From positions 1 through 14,413 of the forward strand of contig DASTKT010000195.1 of NCBI GenBank assembly GCA_035715725.1: a stretch of 14,413 nt of DNA, written 5' to 3'. This document shows, one piece after another, positions 1-6,019 of this stretch. The notes under the pieces were generated by a model that was not told where the DNA came from, did not search any database, and was given only the letters and a program-made list of their open reading frames with translations. Within the stretch, counting starts at the first letter, position 1. Every line of letters starts with the position of its first letter. The DNA is from JADGGV01 sp035715725 (GTDB taxonomy: Bacteria; Gemmatimonadota; Gemmatimonadetes; Longimicrobiales; RSA9). A program made the translations under genes and the position numbers.

Positions 1-534
1 ATGCCCGCGCTCGTCTTCGTCACCGCCCACGACGCGCACGCGCTCCGCGCCTTCGAGGTCCAGGCGCTCGACTACCTGCTGAAGCCGTTCACGCCCGACC
101 GCTTCCGGAGCGTGCTGGCGCGCGTCCGTCGCCTCGCGGTCCCCGCGGAGGAGCGCGCACCCCGGCTGGCGGCGGTGCTCCGGGAGGTTGCGCCGCCCGC
201 GCCCTATCTGCGGCGCATCCTCGTCCACGCCGGCGGCCGCGCGCGGCTCGTCCCCGTCGAGGAGATCCGGCGCGTCGAGGCCGTCCGCAACGACGTCCGG
301 CTGCACACGGCGTCGGGGGAGTACCTGCTGAGCGGGAGCATCTCGGCGCTGGAGGCGCGGCTCGACCCGGCGGAGTTCCTGCGGATCAACCGCTCCGAGA
401 TCGTGCGGCTGGACGCGATCCGCGAGATGCACCCGTGGTCGCACGGGGATTACCGGGTGGTGCTGCATGATGGCACCACGCTGAGTTGGAGCCGGAGGTA
501 CAGGGCGCGGGCGGAGGGGGCGTTCAGCGTCTGA
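1..534 (+). CDS. LytTR-family response regulator, 5' end cut by window edge
   Basis: This is the C-terminal part of a two-component response regulator of the LytR/AlgR type, a cytoplasmic transcription factor. Residues 1-40 match the last third of a receiver domain. VFVTAH carries the conserved switch Thr (residue 8), and LDYLLKPF carries the conserved Lys (residue 28). The phospho-acceptor Asp lies outside the window, so the Met at position 1 is almost certainly internal. After a linker of about 30 residues, residues 69-177 form a LytTR DNA-binding domain, with VEEIRRVEA, the typical FLRINRSEIV segment, and a basic C-terminus (SWSRRYRARAEG). The gene ends in TGA at 532-534. A histidine kinase partner would be expected upstream but is not visible. 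The family assignment is firm; the targets cannot be told from the sequence. Confidence 0.9.
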   Translation: MPALVFVTAHDAHALRAFEVQALDYLLKPFTPDRFRSVLARVRRLAVPAEERAPRLAAVLREVAPPAPYLRRILVHAGGRARLVPVEEIRRVEAVRNDVRLHTASGEYLLSGSISALEARLDPAEFLRINRSEIVRLDAIREMHPWSHGDYRVVLHDGTTLSWSRRYRARAEGAFSV

Positions 535-580
535 GAAGATAACCTCTCCGGGCATCCAGCCATGGCGGCGCCCCACTCCC

Positions 581-621
581 AACGGAAAAGTGTCACACGG
601 AGACACGGGGGCACGGAGGGG
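581..621 (+). repeat. Left arm of cassette terminal inverted repeat
   Basis: The first 28 bases (581-608) are the exact reverse complement of 1067-1094. The next 13 (609-621) are the exact reverse complement of 1053-1065, with base 1066 unpaired. The core contains the run GTCACACGGAGACACGG. Translated, the motif reads SVTRRHGGTEG, and the same string recurs in shadow frames of the other copies. Confidence 0.9.
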
Positions 622-647
622 CGGAGGGGCGGAGGGGCGGCGGGGCG
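616..647 (+). repeat. 8-bp tandem repeat forming a G-quadruplex motif
   Basis: Three exact copies of GAGGGGCG (616-623, 624-631, 632-639) are followed by a variant with GCGGGGCG (640-647). This puts four GGGG tracts at 618-621, 626-629, 634-637 and 642-645, separated by three uniform 4-nt loops, which is a textbook intramolecular G-quadruplex pattern on the coding strand. It lies inside the cassette, just after the left inverted repeat and 27 nt before the preferred start codon of the GxxExxY gene. It could affect transcription or translation of that gene or act as an element end signal. Folding is predicted from pattern only. Confidence 0.7.
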
Positions 648-672
648 ACGGGACGGCGAGACGGAGGGGGAA

Positions 673-1176
673 ATGAGGGCGACGGATCCGATCACCGGGG
701 AGATCATCGATTCCGCGGTGAAGCTGCACAAGCGGCTCGGGCCGGGGCTCCTCGAATCCGTGTACGAAGCGTTACTCGCCAGGGACCTGGAACGGCGGGG
801 ACTCCGTGTCGAGCGGCAGAAGAGGGTCCGGTTCGAGTTCGACGGCCTCGTGTTCGACGAGGGCCTGCGGGTGGATCTCCTCGTCGAAGACATCGTCGTG
901 GTCGAGTTGAAGTCCGCCGATCAGTTCGCGCCGGTGCACTGGCGGCAACTCCTGACCTACCTGCGCCTGCTGCACCTGCCGGTCGGGCTGCTCATCAACT
1001 TCGGCGCACCCACGTTGAAGGATGGCCTCCGGCGCGTACTGAACGACTTCCACCCCTCCGTGCCCTCCGTGTCTCCGTGTGACACTTTTCCGTTCAGCCG
1101 GCCCGGCGAGGAGCCCGCCCCTACGACCTCGGCCTCTCGAACCACCGGTCGTACCACGCGAGGCTCCGCTCGATGA
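673..1176 (+). CDS. GxxExxY-family protein (PD-(D/E)XK-like fold)
   Basis: A small protein of 167 aa from the ATG at 673. The family signature is present as G25-L-L-E28-S-V-Y31, after a helix of the form IIDSAVKLHKRLGPG. A nuclease-superfamily-like core follows: D68 in the RVDLLV strand, E78-L-K80 after a hydrophobic strand (IVVVELK), and a Gln at 92 in the next helix. This resembles the PD-(D/E)XK arrangement, but the biochemical role of the family is not established to my knowledge. Family members usually end near the LKDGLRR segment at about residue 121. Here the frame reads on through the right inverted repeat, leaves the cassette and stops inside the 3' end of the convergent S9 peptidase gene (56-bp overlap), so the last 40 or so residues look accidental. 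An in-frame ATG at 562 would add 37 low-complexity residues encoded by the left repeat and G-tract; I reject that start. No strong ribosome site is visible apart from GGAGGGGG at 663-670, whose spacing is short. Confidence 0.8.
   Translation: MRATDPITGEIIDSAVKLHKRLGPGLLESVYEALLARDLERRGLRVERQKRVRFEFDGLVFDEGLRVDLLVEDIVVVELKSADQFAPVHWRQLLTYLRLLHLPVGLLINFGAPTLKDGLRRVLNDFHPSVPSVSPCDTFPFSRPGEEPAPTTSASRTTGRTTRGSAR
1053..1094 (-). repeat. Right arm of cassette terminal inverted repeat
   Basis: This is the reverse complement of 581-621, with one extra base at 1066. It lies at the 3' end of the GxxExxY gene and stops 26 bp short of the stop codon of the convergent S9 peptidase gene, so the cassette sits tightly against a host gene end without breaking it. 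The same arm, degenerated, is found at 3191-3233 and 11467-11510. Confidence 0.9.
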
Positions 1177-3151
1177 AATCGACGACGTGGGCCGCCTCGC
1201 GCACGCCGTGCCCTTCACGCGGATAGCGCACCATCACGGCCGGCACGCCGACGTCCTTCAGCGCGATGTAGTACTGCTCGGCCTCGGCGATCGGCACGTC
1301 GTTGTCGTTCTCCCCGTGCACCAGCATGGTCGGCGTCCTGACCCGCGCGACGTACCGCAGCGCGCTGCGCGCCCAGAGCGTATCCATGAGGCCGTCCTCG
1401 TGCGGATACGCCCCGAACTCGACGGCCAGGTAGTCGTGGTAGTAGGCCATGTAGTTGAAGCTCACGAGGTTCGAGATCCCGGCCGTGGGGATCGCCGCGC
1501 GGAAGCGGTTCGTCCGCGTGATGAGCCAGTCGGTGAGCTGCCCCCCGTAGCTCGTGCCCTCGATGCCCATGCGCGTCGAGTCGAGCCACGGCCACCGCGC
1601 CAGCGCGGCATCGACGCCGGCCAGCACGTCCTCGGCCTCCTTCCCGTCCTGGTCCTTGAAGATGGCGTCGGCGAAGCGCTGCCCGTAGCCGGTCGAGCCG
1701 CGGTAGTTCACCATCAGCGACGCGAAGCCGTGCGCCGCGTACACCTGCGCCTTCGAGTTGTACTCCGGGCCCTGCGCGCCGTGAGGCCCTCCGTGGATCA
1801 TGACGATCAGCGGGTACGCACGCCCCTCCTGCCGCGCCGGCGGCAGCGTCAGGAACGCCTCGACCTCCATGCCGTCGACGGATCGGAAGCGCAGGGACTC
1901 CACCGGGGCGGTGGCCCGCTGCGCGAGGAGCGCCGCGTTCATGCGGAGCAGCTCGCGCGTGCGTCCCTTCGCGTCGCGGACCCGTAGCGACGCCGGCTCG
2001 TCGACGCCCGCGAACGTGTACAGCACGCCGCCGTCGGGCGTGGCCGCCCAGCTCCCCACGCGTCCCGTGTCGCCGACGACGAGCTGGGGCGGCCGGCCGG
2101 AGACCGGCAGGCGATAGAGCGCGACGCTCCCGCCGACCTGCACGAGCGTCAGGACGCTGCGGCCGTCAGGGGCCCAGCCGTGATCGCGCTGCCGATTGTC
2201 GATGGCGAGGCCGAGCTCGCGCCGGTCGGTGCCGTCCGCCCTCATGAGCCAGACGTGCGTGTCCTCCATGGTCGTCTCGGACGACGTGAGCGGTCGCTTC
2301 GTGCCGAGAAAGGCGATCGTCCTTCCATCGGGCGACCACCGGGGGACGTACTCGGCGGTGGGCGTCCGCGTGATCTGGCGGACCGCCCCGCTCGCCACGT
2401 TCACCGCGAAGACGTCGTAGTTGAAGACGCGGTCGGGGTCGGCGCCGTGATTCGAGACGAAGAGGATCTCCTGCCCCGACGGCGACCAGTCGATGCTGTG
2501 CTCGTAGTAGTCCCCCGACGTGAGCTGCCGCACGCTCCGGTCGGCCAGGCTCACCACGAAGACGTGGAGCCGCTGGTTGTCGTCGAAGCGCGTCAGCCCC
2601 TCGCTCGCCGTCGGCTTGTACGAGTAGCGGGTGATCACCATCGGGTCGCCGCCGGCGTCCTCCTCGGGCCCGGGCGTGCTCGAGACGAACGCGATGCGCG
2701 TCCCGTCGGGGGACCACGACAGCCGGTCGCCCGTCGTGGGCAGGACGTGATTGGTGCCCCGCACGGGGGCGAGGAAGCGCAGCCCGCCGCCGTCGGCGTT
2801 GGCCACCACGAGGCCGGAGCTGTCGCCCACGCTGCCGAAGAACGCGATGAGCCTACCGTCCGGCGACCAGCGCGGGCTCGAGGCGGCCGTCGCGCCCGCG
2901 CCGAGACGGCTCTCCTGGCCGGTGGCGAGCACGCGGATCCACGTCTCGGAGCGCGGCCGGCCGGGGCGGTCGCTCAGCCGGATCTCGTAGGCGAGCCGCG
3001 ATCCGTCCGGCGAGAGCTGCACGTCGCCGAGCGTCCGCAGCTTGAAGAGGTCGGCGGCCTCGAGGCCGCGCGGATCCTGCGCCCGCGCGGACCCGGCGAT
3101 CGCCGCGGCCGCGAACGCGGCAAGGACCGACACCCGAATCATGCCGTGCAT
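1121..3151 (-). CDS. S9-family (prolyl oligopeptidase/acylaminoacyl-peptidase-like) secreted serine peptidase
   Basis: An exported peptidase of 676 aa expected to cleave short peptides, with specificity unknown (dipeptidyl- or acyl-aminoacyl-type). An N-terminal signal peptide (MHGMIRVSVLAAF...SARAQD) precedes a TolB-like beta-propeller with repeated WSPDG blades (LSPDGSRLAY, RWSPDGRLIAF, SWSPDGTRIAF, RWSPDGRTIAF, GWAPDGRSV). The C-terminal alpha/beta-hydrolase domain carries the oxyanion segment IHGGPHG and a complete triad: Ser534 in GTSYGG (codon 1550-1552), Asp616 in HGENDNDVP and His648 in REGHG. The length is normal for the family. I chose the ATG at 3151 because AGGGG lies at suitable spacing upstream. 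A GTG at 3193 would overlap the preceding gene and push the signal peptide inward. It is the last gene of the operon, 28 bp after the amidohydrolase stop, and no terminator is visible beyond it. Confidence 0.92.
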   Translation of the reverse strand: MHGMIRVSVLAAFAAAAIAGSARAQDPRGLEAADLFKLRTLGDVQLSPDGSRLAYEIRLSDRPGRPRSETWIRVLATGQESRLGAGATAASSPRWSPDGRLIAFFGSVGDSSGLVVANADGGGLRFLAPVRGTNHVLPTTGDRLSWSPDGTRIAFVSSTPGPEEDAGGDPMVITRYSYKPTASEGLTRFDDNQRLHVFVVSLADRSVRQLTSGDYYEHSIDWSPSGQEILFVSNHGADPDRVFNYDVFAVNVASGAVRQITRTPTAEYVPRWSPDGRTIAFLGTKRPLTSSETTMEDTHVWLMRADGTDRRELGLAIDNRQRDHGWAPDGRSVLTLVQVGGSVALYRLPVSGRPPQLVVGDTGRVGSWAATPDGGVLYTFAGVDEPASLRVRDAKGRTRELLRMNAALLAQRATAPVESLRFRSVDGMEVEAFLTLPPARQEGRAYPLIVMIHGGPHGAQGPEYNSKAQVYAAHGFASLMVNYRGSTGYGQRFADAIFKDQDGKEAEDVLAGVDAALARWPWLDSTRMGIEGTSYGGQLTDWLITRTNRFRAAIPTAGISNLVSFNYMAYYHDYLAVEFGAYPHEDGLMDTLWARSALRYVARVRTPTMLVHGENDNDVPIAEAEQYYIALKDVGVPAVMVRYPREGHGVREAAHVVDFIERSLAWYDRWFERPRS

Positions 3152-3179
3152 GTGCGTATCCCCTGGAAGCAGGAACGCG

Positions 3180-4658
3180 TCAGCGACGCTCACCCCTCCG
3201 CGCCGCCGCGTCTGCGTGTGACGCCGCTCCGTTGGCCCGCGTCCCCGCGCGCGGCCGGCGCGGCGTCGGGGCCCAGGCGGCGGTATCGGCGGCGCCCGCG
3301 GGACCGATCTTCCCGACCACGGACGCCATGAGCGCCTGCGGGTCGTAGACCTGGCCGGCCTTGATCACGAGGCGGGGGAGCCGCGCGGCCCGGATGTCCT
3401 TGACCGGGTCGCCTCTCACGATGACCAGGTCGGCCCACTTGCCGGGCTCGATCGAGCCGAGACGGTCGCCGAGACCGAGCGCGCGCGCACTGTTGATCGT
3501 CGCGATGCGGAGCACGGCGGCGTTCGGGATCCCGGACAGCGAGAGCGACAGCAGCTCCCGGTGGACCGAGAACGGCGTCAGGTACTCGCCCCAGCTCGGA
3601 TGGTCCGTGCCCAGGGTGATGAGATCGCCGCCGCCGGCGTCGTAGAACGCCTTGATCTCCTTCCGCTTCGTCCAGTAGATGTTCTCGAACTGCTCGTTCA
3701 CCGGCCGCGGCGGCCGCCGCTCGAGGATGCCGCGCATGTACGGCGTCAGGAACCGCTTCTCGTCCGCGAAGTACGTGAAGACCTCGGGATCCTTCTTGCC
3801 GTAGTAGCCGTAGGCGCTCAGCGTGGCGTCGAAGTAGACGTGGTGCTCCTTGAACAGCGCCGCGATGCGCCGGAACTCGGGCGTGTCGAAGCCCATGTGC
3901 TCGTACGAGTCGTACGCCGAGCGGTCCGCGGTGAACGCGTCGCCCCCCATGAAGTGCTCGATCCGGTCGATCCCCGCGAGGATGGCATCCCGGGGATTCA
4001 CGCTGCCGCGGAACCCCGATCCGAGGTGGCCGGTCACCGTGAGACCCCACCGGTGCGCCCGCTCGACGAGCGCCTTCAGCGGCTCGATCTCGATGCCCTT
4101 CGCCTTGAAGCCCCCCGCCCCCTTCGCCGCCCAGTAGTCGACCTCCTTCCGGATCGAGTCCGGCGACATGTCGCTCTTCCACCCCGGGCGCGCGGAGCCG
4201 AAGTACGGCCCCGAGTTCCACAGCCGCGGGCCGGGCTGCTCGCCGCGATCGATGCGGAGCCGCAGCGCGCGCATGGCGTCCGGATCCATCTCCCCGGCCG
4301 GGAACGTGGACGTCACGCCGTTCGCCAGGAAGAGCGCCGGGTACGCCGCCGTCTCGTCCTTGCGACCCGCGCCGAACAGCTCCATCGCGTAGTGCGCGTG
4401 GAGATCGAACAGCCCGGGGATGACCGTCTCCGAGTCGGCCAGCTCGATGCGCCGCGCGCCCGGGCCCGCGATGGACAGGTCCCCGCCAACGCGCAGGATC
4501 TTCCCCGCGCGGACCAGGATCCCGGGGTTCGGCACGGTCGCGTCGCCGGTCGACGTGAACAGGCGGCCGCCCGTCAGGACGATGTCCGGTTCCTGGCCCG
4601 CGCTTGGGCGGGGGACGAGGAGCAATAGAAACAAAACGAGCGTGACGGATCTGCTCAT
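3180..4658 (-). CDS. Exported metal-dependent amidohydrolase (imidazolonepropionase/prolidase-like)
   Basis: A 492-aa hydrolase of the amidohydrolase superfamily, expected to break a C-N bond in a cyclic amide or dipeptide-like substrate. A signal peptide (SVTLVLFLLLLVPRPSAGQ) indicates export. Metal ligands are visible in order: H87 and H89 in PGLFDLHAHY, a bridging Lys at 185 or 187 in GGFKAKG, H211 in TVTGHLG, H235 in RIEHFMGG, and D352 in LGTDHPSWG. The usual C-terminal composite-domain segment GSIEPGKWADLVIVRGDP follows. The ATG at 4658 is preceded by a GAAGGTG ribosome site at good spacing. The gene lies 27 bp after susD-like and 28 bp before the S9 peptidase, so the three are very probably co-transcribed. 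An Ala/Arg-rich tail after residue 440 is not typical; its last 17 residues are encoded by a solo copy of the GxxExxY cassette terminal repeat, which also supplies the region of the stop codon. Confidence 0.9.
   Translation of the reverse strand: MSRSVTLVLFLLLLVPRPSAGQEPDIVLTGGRLFTSTGDATVPNPGILVRAGKILRVGGDLSIAGPGARRIELADSETVIPGLFDLHAHYAMELFGAGRKDETAAYPALFLANGVTSTFPAGEMDPDAMRALRLRIDRGEQPGPRLWNSGPYFGSARPGWKSDMSPDSIRKEVDYWAAKGAGGFKAKGIEIEPLKALVERAHRWGLTVTGHLGSGFRGSVNPRDAILAGIDRIEHFMGGDAFTADRSAYDSYEHMGFDTPEFRRIAALFKEHHVYFDATLSAYGYYGKKDPEVFTYFADEKRFLTPYMRGILERRPPRPVNEQFENIYWTKRKEIKAFYDAGGGDLITLGTDHPSWGEYLTPFSVHRELLSLSLSGIPNAAVLRIATINSARALGLGDRLGSIEPGKWADLVIVRGDPVKDIRAARLPRLVIKAGQVYDPQALMASVVGKIGPAGAADTAAWAPTPRRPRAGTRANGAASHADAAARRGERR
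3191..3233 (-). repeat. Solo degenerate terminal repeat of the GxxExxY cassette
   Basis: Aligned to the right arm at 1051-1094, this stretch matches 35 of 44 columns with a one-base gap. The first 10 bases are identical and CGTGTGAC is conserved. The shadow frame reads GVTRRRGGAEG, the degraded form of the SVTRRHGGTEG signature. No GxxExxY coding sequence adjoins it. It lies across the 3' end of the amidohydrolase gene and begins 11 bp upstream, on the plus strand, of that gene's stop codon. Confidence 0.65.
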
Positions 4659-4685
4659 GGAGTCACCTTCGCCACACCCGGCGGC

Positions 4686-5963
4686 TCAGCCCGGGATGTT
4701 CGGGTTGTTGAACGTCTCGACGTCGGGGAGCGGCATGCACGTGTAGTCCTGGAACGTCTCCCCCTTGTTGTTCAGCCCGGAAGGGAACGGGATGTGGTGC
4801 CGGATCATGTCGCTGTGCCGCTGCCCCTCGAGAAAGAACTCGCGCCGCCGCTCCTCGAGGATCGTGGCCGTCACGTCGGTCACATCGGCGGCCGTGAGCG
4901 GCGGGATCCCGTGGCTCGCGCGCACGCGGTTCATGGCGTCGATGGCGGCCTGCCCGCCGCGGGCCTCGGCGAGGATGAGCTGCGCCTCCCGCCAGGACGC
5001 GATCGGAATCGGCGACGTCCTCGCCGTGTACTTCTTCTGGTCCCACTGGGGGGTGACCCCGTCCTGGCCCATCTTTCCGGCGTCGGCGACCGGCACCCTC
5101 GGATCGGGCGCGCCGTTCACCGTCAGGTTGCGCCACGCCGGGCCGACGGAGAGGTACGCGGCCTCCGTCCGGTTGAAGGTGCTGTTCTCGCGCCGGATCT
5201 CGATCGTGGAGTACTTCGCGTTGCGGACGTAGCCGGCCGGCACCAGCGCGGCGTCGGCCGCGGCGCCCGCCGCATCGCCGAGGTCGAGCCGCGCCCGCGC
5301 CCGGCCGACCCGGGCCAGGTTCTGGATGTCCGCGTCGTTCGCCTGGGCCGCGAAGCCCAGCGCCTCGCCGAACCTCGCCTCGGCGGCCTTCAGCACCTCG
5401 GCGGGACTCATCAGCGGACCGTTGTCGATCGCGACCTCGCAGAAGCTCTCGCCGAGCCAGACCAGGCTGTAGCCCTCGTAGGTCTTGAGCTGCGCCAGCA
5501 GGTCCGCCCGGTTCGGGACGTCGGCGTCCGCGAACCCGCCGATCCGCCTCGCCGCGTCCTCCGCCAGGAACCGCGCCCGCTGGAGCGGGACGTAGTACCC
5601 GTAGTTCGTGCTCGCGCGGACCGTCGGGCACGCGCCCGGGCTGGCCTTCATGAACACCGCGTCGCGCAGGCCCCAGCGGTTCGAGTCGAGATAGAAGTTG
5701 GAGGACACGAACTCGCCCGTGAGGAACGCGTTCGTGGGCACGAGCTCGTTCAGCGCGCACTCGAACTCGCCGAGCGCGCTCGTGACCATGGTCGCCGCGA
5801 GGGCGGGGTTGTCGAGCTGGTCGTCGGTCACCTGGCCGGGCAGCTCCACGTCCAGGAGCGAGTCGCAGGCGACCAGAGTGCTGCAGAGCGTGGCGGCGAT
5901 GACGGTCACGACCACACGCCGGCCGCGCGCCCGGCGCTTGCTGTTCGATCCGGTGCATCCCAT
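4686..5963 (-). CDS. SusD/RagB-family outer-membrane nutrient-binding lipoprotein
   Basis: A 425-aa surface substrate-binding subunit that caps the SusC-type channel encoded just upstream. A basic n-region (SNSKRRARGRR) and hydrophobic stretch lead to a lipobox with Cys33 (STLVAC-DS), followed by DVELPGQVTDDQL, the usual SusD-like start of the mature chain. The TPR-like helical middle and the C-terminal ILEERRREFFLEGQRHSDMIRH segment, the best-conserved part of the family, are intact, as is the C-terminal PLPDVETFNNPNIPG. The protein is somewhat shorter than classical Bacteroidota SusD proteins. The ATG at 5963 has GAGGTG at good spacing. The reading frame stays open far upstream inside the susC-like gene, but that part is a shadow. 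The gap to the susC-like stop is 56 bp. The substrate cannot be read from sequence; the neighbouring peptidase and amidohydrolase suggest peptides or amides rather than glycans. Confidence 0.92.
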   Translation of the reverse strand: MGCTGSNSKRRARGRRVVVTVIAATLCSTLVACDSLLDVELPGQVTDDQLDNPALAATMVTSALGEFECALNELVPTNAFLTGEFVSSNFYLDSNRWGLRDAVFMKASPGACPTVRASTNYGYYVPLQRARFLAEDAARRIGGFADADVPNRADLLAQLKTYEGYSLVWLGESFCEVAIDNGPLMSPAEVLKAAEARFGEALGFAAQANDADIQNLARVGRARARLDLGDAAGAAADAALVPAGYVRNAKYSTIEIRRENSTFNRTEAAYLSVGPAWRNLTVNGAPDPRVPVADAGKMGQDGVTPQWDQKKYTARTSPIPIASWREAQLILAEARGGQAAIDAMNRVRASHGIPPLTAADVTDVTATILEERRREFFLEGQRHSDMIRHHIPFPSGLNNKGETFQDYTCMPLPDVETFNNPNIPG

Positions 5964-6019
5964 GCGAATCACCTCGTCGTCCTCGATGGCGTGTTTTCGA
6001 CCGAACGTTCCCGAGCCGC

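Larger units (their letters stand above)
581..1094 (+). mobile_element. Inverted-repeat-bounded GxxExxY cassette (putative small mobile element)
   Basis: A segment of about 514 bp is bounded by inverted repeats and contains a single gene of the GxxExxY family. The arms match over 41 bp with one unpaired base. Fragments of the same right end recur at 3191-3233 and 11418-11530, which is how a dispersed element behaves. The similarity with the 11418 copy runs on to 1114, so the true right boundary could be about 20 bp past the repeat. I see no obvious target-site duplication: the flanks at 571-580 and 1095-1104 do not match. No transposase is encoded. Mobility is inferred from repeats and copies; the mechanism is unknown to me. 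The alternative is a non-mobile repeat-flanked gene family spread by recombination. Confidence 0.5.

Noticed and set aside
562..672. Upstream ATG start for the GxxExxY gene
   Set aside because: The added 37 residues are translated terminal repeat and G-tract; family members begin near the ATG at 673.
571..1104. Target-site duplication flanking the cassette
   Set aside because: The bases directly outside the two arms do not match over any length I could see.
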